A stretch of 63,277 bases of DNA from Nocardia veterana NBRC 100344 (GCF_000308855.1 NZ_BAGM01000135.1:1-63277); one strand, 5' to 3'; shown: positions 16,298 through 25,485, counted from the first letter of the stretch. Notes: generated by a model from the letters alone, not told the origin. Numbers and translations are program-made.

Positions 16298-18751
16298 TCA
16301 GGCGCTGGCCGCGAAGGCCTTGCCGTCGTAGGCCGGTTCGGCAACCGGCTCGATGGCGTAGGCCAGGATGTCGGCCACGTCGGCGACGGGGCGGACGTCC
16401 AGGCTTTCCAGCACCTCGGCCGGGACCTCGTCCAGGTCCGGCTCGTTGCGGGCCGGGATGAACACGGTCTTCAAGCCGGCTCGCTGGGCTGCGAGCAGCT
16501 TCTGCTTCACCCCGCCGATCGGCAGCACCCGACCGTTCAAGGTGACCTCACCGGTCATGCCGACATCGCCGCGGACCTGCCGGCCCAGCGCCAGCGACAC
16601 CAGGGCGGTGACCATCGTGACGCCCGCGGACGGTCCGTCCTTCGGCACCGCTCCGGCCGGGAAGTGGATGTGGATATTGCGATCCAGCACCTTCGGCTCG
16701 AGGCCGATCTCCTCCAGGTGTGAGCGGACGTAGGTCAGGGCGATCTGCGCGGACTCCTTCATGACATCACCGAGCTGGCCGGTCAGGGTCAGCGAGCGCT
16801 CACCCTCGGCGGCATTGGCCTCGATGTAGAGGACATCGCCACCGGCGCCGGTCACCGCCAGGCCGGTCGCCACACCGGGGACGGCGGTACGTTCCACCGA
16901 ATCCGGGGTGAAACGCGGACGACCCAGGTAGTCCTTCAGATCACCGAGTCCGATCACCAACGGCTCGGAAGTGGTTGCGGTATCCCGCTTTTCGGCGGCG
17001 CCGACCGTCGAGTCGTAGCCGAGCTCCGGGTCGTAGCCCAAGTCGACCACGGTGGCACCGGCCTCGGCGCCATCGACCGGTTCCTGCTGCGACAGCCGAG
17101 TCGCCGCCTTGCGCAAAGCCTTCGCGATCAAACGCTCCAGCTGACGCACACCGGCTTCCCGGGTGTAGTTGGCGGCGATCTCCCGCAGCGCCTCCTCGGT
17201 GATCGACACCTCGTCGGCGGTCAGCGCATTGCGTTCCAGCTGCCGCGGCACCAGGAAGTCGCGGGCGATGGCCACCTTGTCGTCCTCGGTGTAGCCGTCG
17301 ACGGTGATCAGTTCCATGCGGTCCAGCAGCGGGCCGGGAATGGTCTCCATGACGTTCGCGGTCGCGATGAACAGCACATCGGACAGATCCAGATCCAGAT
17401 CCAGGTAGTGGTCGCGGAAGGTGTGGTTCTGCGCCGGATCCAGCACCTCCAGCAGCGCGGCCGCGGGGTCACCGCGGAAGTCCGAGCCCACCTTGTCGAT
17501 CTCGTCCAGCAGGACGACGGGATTCATCGAACCCGCCTCCTTGATCGCGCGGACGATCCGGCCCGGCAGCGCGCCCACATAGGTGCGGCGGTGCCCGCGG
17601 ATCTCGGCCTCGTCACGCACACCGCCCAGGGCGACGCGCACGAACTTGCGGCCCAGGGCGCGGGCCACACTCTCGCCGAGCGAGGTCTTACCCACACCGG
17701 GCGGGCCGGCCAGCACCATCACCGCTCCGGAACCACGACCGCCGACGACCTCCAGACCACGGGCGGCGCGGCGGGCACGCACGGCCAGGTACTCCACCAT
17801 GCGGTCCTTGACCTCTTCCAGACCGTGGTGGTCGGCGTCGAGGACGGCGCGGGCGGCCGCGATATCGGTGCTGTCGGTGGTCTTCACATTCCACGGCAGA
17901 TCCAGGACGGTATCCAGCCAGGTCCGGATCCAGCCCGATTCCGGGCTCTGATCGCTGCTGCGCTCGAGCCGGTCGACCTCGCGCAGTGCCGCCTCGCGCA
18001 CGGCCTCGGGCAGGTCGGCGTTCTCGACCCGGGTGCGGTAGTCGTCCGCGCCGTCGGGCTCGCCGTCGCCCAATTCCTTGCGGATCGCGTTGAGCTGTTG
18101 GCGCAGCAGGAATTCGCGCTGCGACTTCTCGACGCCCTCGCGCACCTCTTCGCTGATCTTCTCGGTGACCTCGACCTCGGCGATGTGATCCTTGGTCCAG
18201 CCGATCAGCCGGGTGAGGCGTTCGGCGACGTCGGGAGTCTCGAGCAGTTCGCGCTTCTGCTCGTCGGTCAGATACGGCGCGTAACCCGCGGTGTCGGCCA
18301 GGGCCGACGGATCGGTCAGCCGGTTCACCACGTCGATGACCTGCCACGCCTCACGACGCTGCAACACCGAGACGACCAGCTTCTTGTATTCGGCGGCCAG
18401 TTCCTTGGTGCGAGCGTCGGGGGCGGGTGCGTCGACCGGCTCGGCCTCCACCCACAGCGCGGCTCCCGGTCCGGTGACTCCGTGCCCGATCTTGGCGCGC
18501 CGCTCCGCCTTCAGCACCGCGGCGGCCGCGCCACCACGCATCCGACCCACCTGCTCGATGGTCGCGATCACGCCGTAGGCGGCATATCCCTCGGTCAGCC
18601 GCGGCGCCAGCAGTACCGAATCCGAATTCGCGGCCCGCGCGGCGTCGATGGCCGCCTGCGCCGATTCGTCGAGTTCGATCGGGACGACCATGCCCGGCAA
18701 CACGACCGGGTCGGTCAGGAACAGCACCGGCAGACGTTGTGGGGTACTCAC
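16298..18751 (-). CDS. lon: ATP-dependent Lon protease
   Basis: An 817-residue AAA+ serine protease that removes misfolded and regulatory proteins in the cytoplasm. The N-terminal LON substrate domain starts with LPVLFLTDPVVLPGMVVPIEL; Walker A GPPGVGKTS is near 349 and Walker B VVLLDEIDK follows. The proteolytic dyad is Ser in DGPSAGVTM near 709 and Lys in GGVKQKLLAAQRAG near 748. GTG at 18751 is preferred as start because GGAAGGGG sits about 8 bases upstream of it; an in-frame TTG at 18769 lies on that ribosome-binding site. A HAIR-like inverted repeat 56 bases upstream suggests HspR heat-shock control, known for lon in Streptomyces. Confidence 0.95.
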   Translation of the reverse strand: MSTPQRLPVLFLTDPVVLPGMVVPIELDESAQAAIDAARAANSDSVLLAPRLTEGYAAYGVIATIEQVGRMRGGAAAAVLKAERRAKIGHGVTGPGAALWVEAEPVDAPAPDARTKELAAEYKKLVVSVLQRREAWQVIDVVNRLTDPSALADTAGYAPYLTDEQKRELLETPDVAERLTRLIGWTKDHIAEVEVTEKISEEVREGVEKSQREFLLRQQLNAIRKELGDGEPDGADDYRTRVENADLPEAVREAALREVDRLERSSDQSPESGWIRTWLDTVLDLPWNVKTTDSTDIAAARAVLDADHHGLEEVKDRMVEYLAVRARRAARGLEVVGGRGSGAVMVLAGPPGVGKTSLGESVARALGRKFVRVALGGVRDEAEIRGHRRTYVGALPGRIVRAIKEAGSMNPVVLLDEIDKVGSDFRGDPAAALLEVLDPAQNHTFRDHYLDLDLDLSDVLFIATANVMETIPGPLLDRMELITVDGYTEDDKVAIARDFLVPRQLERNALTADEVSITEEALREIAANYTREAGVRQLERLIAKALRKAATRLSQQEPVDGAEAGATVVDLGYDPELGYDSTVGAAEKRDTATTSEPLVIGLGDLKDYLGRPRFTPDSVERTAVPGVATGLAVTGAGGDVLYIEANAAEGERSLTLTGQLGDVMKESAQIALTYVRSHLEEIGLEPKVLDRNIHIHFPAGAVPKDGPSAGVTMVTALVSLALGRQVRGDVGMTGEVTLNGRVLPIGGVKQKLLAAQRAGLKTVFIPARNEPDLDEVPAEVLESLDVRPVADVADILAYAIEPVAEPAYDGKAFAASA

Positions 18752-18806
18752 AGTTTCAGCCCCTTCCAAAGCATGCCCCGGATCCTTCGTTTTTCCGCCT
18801 CCAGGG

Positions 18807-18825
18807 TTGAGCGTTACCTACTCAA
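18807..18825 (-). promoter_or_regulatory. HAIR-type HspR-binding inverted repeat upstream of lon
   Basis: TTGAGC-GTTACCT-ACTCAA matches the HspR-associated inverted repeat (consensus CTTGAGT-N7-ACTCAAG) at 11 of the 14 arm positions and has the same 7-base spacer. It lies 56 bases upstream of the lon GTG. Confidence 0.65.
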
Positions 18826-18906
18826 CTACGGGGTGGGCCGAGTTGTTCCGAGGGGCTTGTTCACCGATGGCGAACGGGCCGAATCACGGCGAGTCCAGGT
18901 CGCGCG

Positions 18907-19779
18907 CTACTCGCGGACCTGGGCGTTCAGCGCGGTACGAGGATCGCCGGCCGCCGCGCCCAGACTCGCGAGCAGGCGCAGCCCGTCTTCGGCCGGACTA
19001 CCGGGCGCCGCCGACAGCACCAGCAGCTCCATGCCCGAATCGTCCGGTAGCGCGAAGTTCTCCTGGTGCAGTTCCAGCAGTCCGACCAGGGGATGCCGGT
19101 AGGCCTTGCGTCCGTGCGTCCGGGCCCGCACATCCGCGCGCGCCCACAGTCGCCGGAACCGCTCGCTGCCCATCGCCAACTCCCCGATCAGCGAGGTCAG
19201 GCGCGGGTCGTCCGGATACTTACCCGCGGCCAGCCGCAGATGGCCGACCGCGTCCAGGGTGCAGGTCTCCCAGTCCGCGTAGAGGCCGCGCTCGGATTCC
19301 TCCAGGAAGATGTGGCGAGCGGTATTCAGTCCCGGCAGCGACCGGGCGTTCGGGCCGGACAACGGCCGACCGTAGAGCAGCCCGGCGAGGCGATTGCCCG
19401 CCAGCACATCGAGTCGATGATTCATGATCAACGCGGGCGCGTCGGGGACCAGATCGAGGACTCGCAGCAGTTCGGGCCGGAGCCGTCCGGCCGGTGTCTT
19501 CGCCGAGCGCCGACGCTGGCAGGCCAGTCGGTGCAGATGTTCGCGTTCGGTCTCGTCGAGTCCGAGAACCCGGGCGAGCGCGTCCAAGACCTGCTCGGAG
19601 GGCTGGGTCGCGCGCCCCTGTTCCAGCCGGACGTAATAGTCGACGCTGACCCCGGACAGATGCGCCACCTCTTCACGCCGCAGCCCCGCCACCCGCCGGC
19701 GCCGGTCGGGGGCGATGCCGGCGGCCGCCGGATCGACCCGGGCGCGCCGGGTCCGTAGGAAGCCCGCGAGATCGTCCAT
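18907..19779 (-). CDS. XRE-family regulator with MmyB-like ligand domain
   Basis: A 290-residue regulator. The N-terminal helix-turn-helix (GLRREEVAHLSGVSVDYYVRLEQGRATQPS, about residues 35-65) is followed by the MmyB-like PAS-type ligand domain common in actinobacteria (ALIMNHRLDVLAGNRLAGLLYG; RHPLVGLLELHQENFALPDDSGMELLVL). These domains are thought to bind fatty acid-like ligands. It is divergent from an NQO-type flavoprotein gene at 19918 with 138 bases between, an arrangement typical for this regulator class, so it probably controls that neighbour. The ATG at 19779 is the first Met of the conserved domain. Confidence 0.88.
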   Translation of the reverse strand: MDDLAGFLRTRRARVDPAAAGIAPDRRRRVAGLRREEVAHLSGVSVDYYVRLEQGRATQPSEQVLDALARVLGLDETEREHLHRLACQRRRSAKTPAGRLRPELLRVLDLVPDAPALIMNHRLDVLAGNRLAGLLYGRPLSGPNARSLPGLNTARHIFLEESERGLYADWETCTLDAVGHLRLAAGKYPDDPRLTSLIGELAMGSERFRRLWARADVRARTHGRKAYRHPLVGLLELHQENFALPDDSGMELLVLSAAPGSPAEDGLRLLASLGAAAGDPRTALNAQVRE

Positions 19780-19917
19780 GCCACCAGTATCACCGCGGCA
19801 TATCCGGCGAAGGTGGTCCTGCCGATACCAGGAAGTCCCGTCCGACGGATGTGGCGCCCCTGAATATCGCGCCTCGCGACGGTCAGGCTCGAACTCATCC
19901 GATCGCGAGGAGTTCTC

Positions 19918-20697
19918 ATGAAGATATTGATCGTCCACGCCCACCCCGAGCCCCGATCGCTCAACGGTGCCCTGAAGGATCTCGCGGTATCCACGCTGGA
20001 AGCGGCCGGGCACGAGGTGCGGGTCAGTGATCTGTACGCGATGAACTGGAAGGCGGTCGTGGACGCGGCGGATTACGGTCCGCACGCGTCGAGCCCGCTG
20101 CAGGTGGCCCGGGACTCGGGCCGGGCCTTCGATGCCGGGGCGCTCACCGCCGACGTACGCGCCGAACAGGACAAGCTGCTGTGGGCCGACACGATCATCT
20201 TCCAGTTCCCGCTGTGGTGGTACTCGATGCCCGCGATTCTCAAGGGCTGGGTGGACCGGGTGTTCACCTTCCACTTCGCCTACGGCGTCGGCGAACACAG
20301 CGACGTCAGGTACGGGGACCGCTACGGCGAAGGCACCCTGGCGGGCCGGCGCGCCTTGTTGTCGGTGACCGTCGGCGGTCGCGAATCGCATTACGCCGCA
20401 CGCGGAATCAACGGCCCCATCGACGATCTGCTGTTCCCGATCCAGCACGGCATCCTCTACTACCCGGGTATCGAGGTGCTCCCGCCGTTCGTGCTGTACG
20501 GCGTCGACCGGATGACCGACGAGGATTATCCGGACGTCGCCAAGGCGTGGAAACAGCGCCTGCTCACCCTGGAATCGACCGATCCCATCCCGTTCCGGCC
20601 GCAGAACTTCGGCGACTACGACATCCCCTCGCTGCAGCTGAAGCCGGGCCTGGAACCGGCGGGCCGCACCGGGTTCGGGCTACACGTGCGCGGGTGA
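19918..20697 (+). CDS. NAD(P)H dehydrogenase (quinone), flavodoxin-like fold
   Basis: A 259-residue FMN/FAD reductase of the NQO1/MdaB/KefF group. MKILIVHAHPEPRSLNGAL gives the phosphate-binding loop, and FQFPLWWYSMPAILKGWVDRVF is the family signature around the flavin and quinone site. It would reduce quinones or similar electrophiles by two electrons in the cytoplasm. GAGGAG lies 6 bases before the ATG. A divergent XRE/MmyB-like regulator lies next to it and is the likely controller. It ends 75 bases before a TetR gene on the same strand. Confidence 0.9.
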   Translation: MKILIVHAHPEPRSLNGALKDLAVSTLEAAGHEVRVSDLYAMNWKAVVDAADYGPHASSPLQVARDSGRAFDAGALTADVRAEQDKLLWADTIIFQFPLWWYSMPAILKGWVDRVFTFHFAYGVGEHSDVRYGDRYGEGTLAGRRALLSVTVGGRESHYAARGINGPIDDLLFPIQHGILYYPGIEVLPPFVLYGVDRMTDEDYPDVAKAWKQRLLTLESTDPIPFRPQNFGDYDIPSLQLKPGLEPAGRTGFGLHVRG

Positions 20698-20759
20698 TCG
20701 TCCGGGCCCGACCGGCGGACAGTACGTCGACAGCGCCCTCGAGCGGGAGTCGACTCGCT

Positions 20760-20765
20760 TAAACT
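20760..20765 (+). promoter_or_regulatory. Candidate -10 of a leaderless tetR transcript
   Basis: TAAACT (fits TANNNT) ends 7 bases before the GTG at 20773, and no Shine-Dalgarno sequence is visible. I see no good -35 hexamer at 17 bases. Confidence 0.4.
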
Positions 20766-20772
20766 CGACCCC

Positions 20773-21561
20773 GTGGCGACACCATCTCCGTCCGAACCGG
20801 CGCAGGTCGGTGGTCGGCAGGCGCGGTGGCAGTCGCACAACGATCGACGGCGCGAGCGGATCGTGCGGGCGCTGATCGAGCTGCTCGAAGATCCCGGGGT
20901 GGGGCCGGAGATTTCGATGCAGCAGATCGCGCAGCGGTCCGGGCTGGCCAAATCCGTGGTGTATCGGCAATTTTCGGGCCGCGACGAGCTGGATCGGCGG
21001 GCTCGCAGTGCGATCGCCGAGCAGTTCATCGACACCGTCGACGCGGCGCTCGACATCTGGGACGGATCGATCCATCGAATCCTGCACCGCACGGTCGCCG
21101 CCGTGGTGGATTGGATCACCGAACACGCACGGCTCTACGACTTCGTGCGCGGTGGCCCGGCGGTCGGCGATCCGGACGACGTGGATGCGCTGAGCAGCAT
21201 CAAGGCGACGATCGCGGCACGCACGCGAATGCTGGTATCCGGGCTCGCGGGGGTCGTCGGGGTGGTCGACGAGGCCACCGCCGACACCATGACCTTCGCG
21301 ATCGTGTCGATGACCGAGGCGACCGTGAGCCGGTGGGCGCGCGATCCGCAGCCGCTGCTCAGCCGGGAGCAGTTGGTATCCGAGGTCGCGAGTTACGCCT
21401 GGAGCGTGCTCGACGGCGCAGCTCGTGCCCACGGACTGACGCTGGATCCGGAGCTGCCGCTGATCGAACTGGTCAACACCCTCGCCGAGCGAGCCGAAGC
21501 AGCGCGCCTCGGCGGATCGGACAGCGCGGACTCGGCCGGCGGTTCCAGTCGAGCCCGATGA
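20773..21561 (+). CDS. TetR-family regulator
   Basis: A 262-residue regulator with an N-terminal basic tail, then the HTH (ISMQQIAQRSGLAKSVVYRQFSGRDELDRR, about residues 50-80), then a C-terminal helical domain with no recognised ligand family. The C-terminus (ARLGGSDSADSAGGSSRAR) is disordered. The start is GTG at 20773 and a leaderless transcript is likely. It converges with the AurF-like oxygenase gene that ends 47 bases away at 21608, a frequent arrangement for a regulator and its target, but the evidence for control is only adjacency. Confidence 0.85.
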   Translation: MATPSPSEPAQVGGRQARWQSHNDRRRERIVRALIELLEDPGVGPEISMQQIAQRSGLAKSVVYRQFSGRDELDRRARSAIAEQFIDTVDAALDIWDGSIHRILHRTVAAVVDWITEHARLYDFVRGGPAVGDPDDVDALSSIKATIAARTRMLVSGLAGVVGVVDEATADTMTFAIVSMTEATVSRWARDPQPLLSREQLVSEVASYAWSVLDGAARAHGLTLDPELPLIELVNTLAERAEAARLGGSDSADSAGGSSRAR

Positions 21562-21607
21562 GCCCGGCGAAGGTGCCGCCCGAGTGGTCGCCGGGCCCCT
21601 GGCCGAA

Positions 21608-22726
21608 TTACGCGGCCAACCAGCCGACCAGCGATCCCACCACCGGTACCCGGTCCACCACGGCGGCCGCGGGGTTGCGGCGCTCGGGCTCGCCGCGGTA
21701 CCGCGACGATTCGCCGTCGATGTGCAACAGCTGCCACAGCTTGCGCGTCACCGGATTCATCAGGCCCAGCTCGTCGGCGAGTTTGCGCATATCCCCGAAG
21801 TAGCCGGACAGGATCCGGCGCGAATTCGGCGACCGCCAGAACGCCTCCTCGATCACCTCGCGCGGAATATCGAACTGCTTGGCGAACGAGCGTGGCGGAG
21901 CCATGATCTCGCCCGCCAGCCACCGCATCGTGATCGGAAAAGCCAAGGCGCACACGGCCTTGCCGAACGGGCTCATCCGTTCGATATGGGCCTTCAGGAA
22001 TTCACCGGCGAAGGAGATGTGCCGGGCCTCCTCGGCGATATGGATCTGCATGGTGCGCAGAACCGCCGGGGGCATCGACTTACCCTCGCGGATGATGGCC
22101 TTCTGGTAGTGATCGATCGGTTCCTCACCACCGAGGATGCCGATGAACAGGATGGCGTGCGCGTAACCGCCGGCCACCCCGATGAACGGCGACAATGCCC
22201 GGAACAGCGGCCGCATCCCCGGAACGTCCACGCCGATCCGGTTGATCAGCTCCTGGAACATCTGGATGTGGTTGCACTCTTCGGTCATCTCGTGCAGGCA
22301 GTACCGAAACTCCGGAGATCCGTTGGGGAGCTTCATGATGTACTGCATCATTCCGCGGATGAGAATGCTCTCGAAGGCAGCGCCGACCTTGATCACGTTG
22401 GCGGTACGCCATTTCCCGATCTCGATCCGGCGTTCCAGCGGCAACGACTTGTACCACTCGGTGCCGCCGAGCGGATCGAGATCCGGTGACAGCACCCATC
22501 GCGGATCGTTCGGGTCGATCGCCAATTCCGGTGAATCCCAGTCGATATCGAGATAGGGGTCGAAATTGCGATGGACCGATCCCTCGGACAGGATCGCCAG
22601 CATCTCCCGGTACTCCGGGCCGAAAATATCGGTACGAACCGATTCCGACAGCGTCATCGATGTCTCCTCGCTCTGCGGGGCACCCGCACCGTCGGCCCAA
22701 CGAGCGAGCTCCGCATGGTGACTCAT
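21608..22726 (-). CDS. AurF-like diiron oxygenase
   Basis: A 372-residue protein of the AurF/p-aminobenzoate N-oxygenase group, which oxidise aromatic amines or other substrates at a carboxylate-bridged diiron centre. The metal ligands are recognisable: Glu in AAFESILIRG, EMTEECNHIQMF (ExxH) and IHIAEEARHISFAGEF (His, Glu and His on one helix). Two starts are both well equipped: 22726 (MSHHAELARW, AGGAGG 4 bases upstream) and 22657 (MTLSESVRTD, GAGGAG 6 bases upstream); the conserved region begins after the second. No cofactor reductase or biosynthetic neighbours are adjacent. A TetR gene converges on it and a zinc alcohol dehydrogenase gene diverges from it. Confidence 0.85.
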   Translation of the reverse strand: MSHHAELARWADGAGAPQSEETSMTLSESVRTDIFGPEYREMLAILSEGSVHRNFDPYLDIDWDSPELAIDPNDPRWVLSPDLDPLGGTEWYKSLPLERRIEIGKWRTANVIKVGAAFESILIRGMMQYIMKLPNGSPEFRYCLHEMTEECNHIQMFQELINRIGVDVPGMRPLFRALSPFIGVAGGYAHAILFIGILGGEEPIDHYQKAIIREGKSMPPAVLRTMQIHIAEEARHISFAGEFLKAHIERMSPFGKAVCALAFPITMRWLAGEIMAPPRSFAKQFDIPREVIEEAFWRSPNSRRILSGYFGDMRKLADELGLMNPVTRKLWQLLHIDGESSRYRGEPERRNPAAAVVDRVPVVGSLVGWLAA

Positions 22727-22804
22727 CGGGCCTCCTGGCTCCCGTCGCCGAGGCTCGGCCCCAGCGTGGGCGACACCCGGTAGGTGTGGTACTTCGAGGA
22801 TATA

Positions 22805-22821
22805 TGGGACTCACGGTCCCA
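22805..22821. promoter_or_regulatory. Inverted repeat in the AurF/ADH divergent region
   Basis: TGGGAC-TCACG-GTCCCA is a perfect 6-5-6 repeat located 78 bases upstream of the AurF-like gene and 148 bases upstream of the alcohol dehydrogenase. It could be the operator of an unidentified regulator; the neighbouring TetR is the obvious candidate. Confidence 0.45.
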
Positions 22822-22969
22822 CACAATCCCCCGCGCCGGAAATGTCACCGGGTCGAGACGAACCGGGCCCTGCCGCAACTCCGGCGGAAAACGCCGTGTC
22901 GGTGCGATACTCGACCGGGTTCACCGGGCCCGCCGGTCCGCCCCACGATCCACGAGGAGTAGCCCGAAC

Positions 22970-23998
22970 ATGCTGGCCGCACGCCTTCACCTGGGACCGC
23001 AACGGCGACTGGAACTGGACGAGGTACCGACGCCGGAACCGGGTCCCGACCACGTCCTGATCAAGGTCGAGGCGGCGGGGGTGTGCCTGTCCGATGTTCA
23101 TCTCATCGACGGAACGTTGACGCCGGTGATGCTCGACGGCGACGTGGTGACGCTCGGACACGAGGTCGCGGGCACGGTACACGCGCTGGGACCGGGCGTG
23201 ACCAGCGCTGAGGTCGGGGACCGGGTGCTGTTGCAGGCCGGTGAGCGCCGCGGCGGTGACGCCGCGAATCCGCAGGGCGGCGCGGTGTTCACGCGCGGGG
23301 TCGACTACGACGGCGGGTGGGCCGAGTACACCCTGGCGCGGGTGGACACCCTGGTGCCGATTCCCGACGATCTGCCCTTCGAGCAGGCCTGTTTCATTCC
23401 GGACGCGGTCTCCACGCCGTGGGCCGCGATCACCGCGACCGCCGCGGTGCGGCCCGCCGAGCCGGTCGGCGTCTGGGGCGTGGGCGGGCTCGGCGCACAC
23501 GGTGTGCAATTGCTGCGGCTGGTGGGAGCGGCGCCGATCGTGGCGGTGGACCCGCTGCCCGCGGCGCGGGAGCGGGCATTGAGTTTCGGTGCGGACCTCG
23601 CCCTCGATCCGGCCGATCCGGATCTGCGATCGGCGATCTCGACGGCGACCGGCGGCGCCGGATTGGCGGCCGCCTTCGACTTCGCCGGGGTGGCCGCGGT
23701 CCGGGAACAGGCCGTCACCTGCCTCGGGCCGGGCGGCCGGCTGGTACTGGTCGGGCTGACCGACAAGCCCATCACGATCACCGGCGGTATCGGTTTCAGC
23801 TTCTTCCAGCAGCAACTGCGCGGCCACTACGGATCGCAGCCCGAACACGTCGCCGAACTGGTGACGCTGCGGCGGCTGCACCGACTCGATCTCGCCCGCT
23901 CGGTCAGCGCGGTGCTGCCGCTGTCGCAAGCCCCGGAAGCGGTGCGCACGCTGGAAAGCAAACAGGGCAATCCGATTCGGCTCGTGCTGCGCCCCTGA
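22970..23998 (+). CDS. Zinc-type alcohol dehydrogenase family protein
   Basis: A 342-residue medium-chain dehydrogenase. Catalytic zinc ligands are in GVCLSDVHLIDG (Cys) and LGHEVAG (His-Glu), the nucleotide site is VWGVGGLGAHGVQLLR, and the Asp in AVDPLPAARERAL suggests NAD use. The region that normally carries four cysteines for the structural zinc reads LLQAGERRGGDAANPQGG and has none. The start at 22970 (MLAARLHLGPQRR) is chosen for GAGGAG at 22954; the frame is open upstream to 22784. It is divergent from the AurF-like gene, with 243 bases between. The substrate is unknown. Confidence 0.86.
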   Translation: MLAARLHLGPQRRLELDEVPTPEPGPDHVLIKVEAAGVCLSDVHLIDGTLTPVMLDGDVVTLGHEVAGTVHALGPGVTSAEVGDRVLLQAGERRGGDAANPQGGAVFTRGVDYDGGWAEYTLARVDTLVPIPDDLPFEQACFIPDAVSTPWAAITATAAVRPAEPVGVWGVGGLGAHGVQLLRLVGAAPIVAVDPLPAARERALSFGADLALDPADPDLRSAISTATGGAGLAAAFDFAGVAAVREQAVTCLGPGGRLVLVGLTDKPITITGGIGFSFFQQQLRGHYGSQPEHVAELVTLRRLHRLDLARSVSAVLPLSQAPEAVRTLESKQGNPIRLVLRP

Positions 23999-24046
23999 GC
24001 CGGGTGCGTTCACCCCGCCGACCAGGGCAACTACCGCCCCGCCGCA

Positions 24047-24075
24047 TTGACACCACCTGGCCCCGGTGAGAATGT
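24047..24075 (+). promoter_or_regulatory. Candidate sigma-A-type promoter for the DUF445 gene
   Basis: A perfect TTGACA (24047-24052) is followed 17 bases later by GAATGT (24070-24075), which keeps only the second and last bases of TANNNT. It lies 49 bases upstream of the ATG at 24124. Confidence 0.45.
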
Positions 24076-24123
24076 GGGGGACCCAGCAACTCGCAAGTCC
24101 GCACGGCGCAAGGGGGATCCACG

Positions 24124-25479
24124 ATGGCGGTAGTCGCCGGCGGTGTGTTCATCGACTGGGAACAGCTGACCGGGCAGTCCAAATTCGTCGTGGACCTGAT
24201 CACCTTCCCCATCTTCAGCGCCGTCGCCGGCTGGCTCACCAACTGGACCGGCGTGCTGATGTTGTTCTGGCCCTTGCAATTTCGCGGAGTGCGCATTCCG
24301 GGTTTACAGGTGCTGTACCCGTATTTCCCGCGGCGGGTGCAGGTGTTGCCCACCTTCTCCGGTGACGGCAAGCGGCTGGGCTTCCAGGGCTTCATCCCCG
24401 CGCGCGCGGAGAAGATGGCCAGTATCTGCGTGGATATGGCGATCATGCGGATCGGCAGTCCCCGCGATTTCATCCACGAACTCGATCTCGAGGGCATCGC
24501 CGATTACATCGCCGAGCGGGCGCACGAACAGCTGCAGCAGATCGTCGACGATGTGATGTACCGGGAGAATCCGGAACTGTGGCGCGCGGTGCCGCGGCCG
24601 GCCAAGCAAATTCTGTATCAGCGCATCGATCGTGAACTGCCGAAGCTGTGCCGGCGCGGTTTCGAGCAACTCGGCGACAATGTCGATCAACTCATCGATA
24701 TCAAGAGTTTCGTCATCCGCTATCTCCAGGCGAATCCGGAGATTCTCGAGGACCTCACCACCACCATCGCGGCGCCCGAGCTGCGGTTCATGGTGCGGAT
24801 CGGTTTGCTGGGCGCGCCGTTCGGCGTGCTGCTCGCGCTGTACATGCACGTGCACTACGACATTCCGGTGATCGGCTGGATCCCGGGCTGGCTGGTGGTG
24901 CTGGCCGCGGCCGCCGCGATCGGCGTGGTGGTGAACATGATCGCCATCAAGATGGTGTTCGAGCCCGGTGATCCGCAGCCGCGCTACAAGTACCTGTGGC
25001 GGCAGGCCCTGTTGGCCAAGCGGCAGCCGCAGGCGGCCGAGGACCTGGCCCAGATCCTGGCCTATCAGGTGCTGACGCTGCCGAATCTGGCGGCCGAGCT
25101 GCTGGACGGCCCGAACGGCGACAAGACCCGCCAGCTGGTGGAACATCTCATCGCGGACGAGATCCGTATCCAACTCGGCCCCACCCGCTCGGTGGTGCGG
25201 GCCGCCTTCGGCGCGCGCCAATTCGACAATCTGCAGGTGGGGGCCGCCGGGGCGGCGGTGAGCCTGGCGCCGAGTCTGGTCCAGGACGAGGCGTTCGCGC
25301 TGGATCAGGCCAAGAAGATCGACGAGTTCGCGGCCCGCAAACTGAAGCAGCTGACCCCCGGCGAATTCATGGAGATGTTCTACGCCTCGGTGGAACAGGA
25401 CGCCTGGCTGCTGTACCTGCACGGCGCCGCGCTGGGCCTGGTCGTCGGCGGGGTGCACCTGCTGATCTTCGGCTGGTGA
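24124..25479 (+). CDS. DUF445 family membrane protein
   Basis: A 451-residue protein of the DUF445 family. An N-terminal hydrophobic segment (FPIFSAVAGWLTNWTGVLMLFWPL) is followed by a long soluble helical domain, a central pair of hydrophobic stretches (GLLGAPFGVLLALYMHVHYDIPV and GWLVVLAAAAAIGVVVNMIAIKMVF) and a last hydrophobic helix at the C-terminus (LLYLHGAALGLVVGGVHLLIFGW). The family function is unknown; related proteins in Firmicutes and actinobacteria are linked to the envelope. The GxxxN-type WLTNW and VVNMIAIKMVFEP phrases are the repeated signature of the family. The gene ends just before a hairpin with a T-run. Confidence 0.82.
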   Translation: MAVVAGGVFIDWEQLTGQSKFVVDLITFPIFSAVAGWLTNWTGVLMLFWPLQFRGVRIPGLQVLYPYFPRRVQVLPTFSGDGKRLGFQGFIPARAEKMASICVDMAIMRIGSPRDFIHELDLEGIADYIAERAHEQLQQIVDDVMYRENPELWRAVPRPAKQILYQRIDRELPKLCRRGFEQLGDNVDQLIDIKSFVIRYLQANPEILEDLTTTIAAPELRFMVRIGLLGAPFGVLLALYMHVHYDIPVIGWIPGWLVVLAAAAAIGVVVNMIAIKMVFEPGDPQPRYKYLWRQALLAKRQPQAAEDLAQILAYQVLTLPNLAAELLDGPNGDKTRQLVEHLIADEIRIQLGPTRSVVRAAFGARQFDNLQVGAAGAAVSLAPSLVQDEAFALDQAKKIDEFAARKLKQLTPGEFMEMFYASVEQDAWLLYLHGAALGLVVGGVHLLIFGW

Positions 25480-25485
25480 AGAATA

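Noticed and set aside
17408..19102. 564-codon open frame opposite lon
   Set aside because: It is an antisense shadow of lon and the XRE gene and has no domain or ribosome-binding site.
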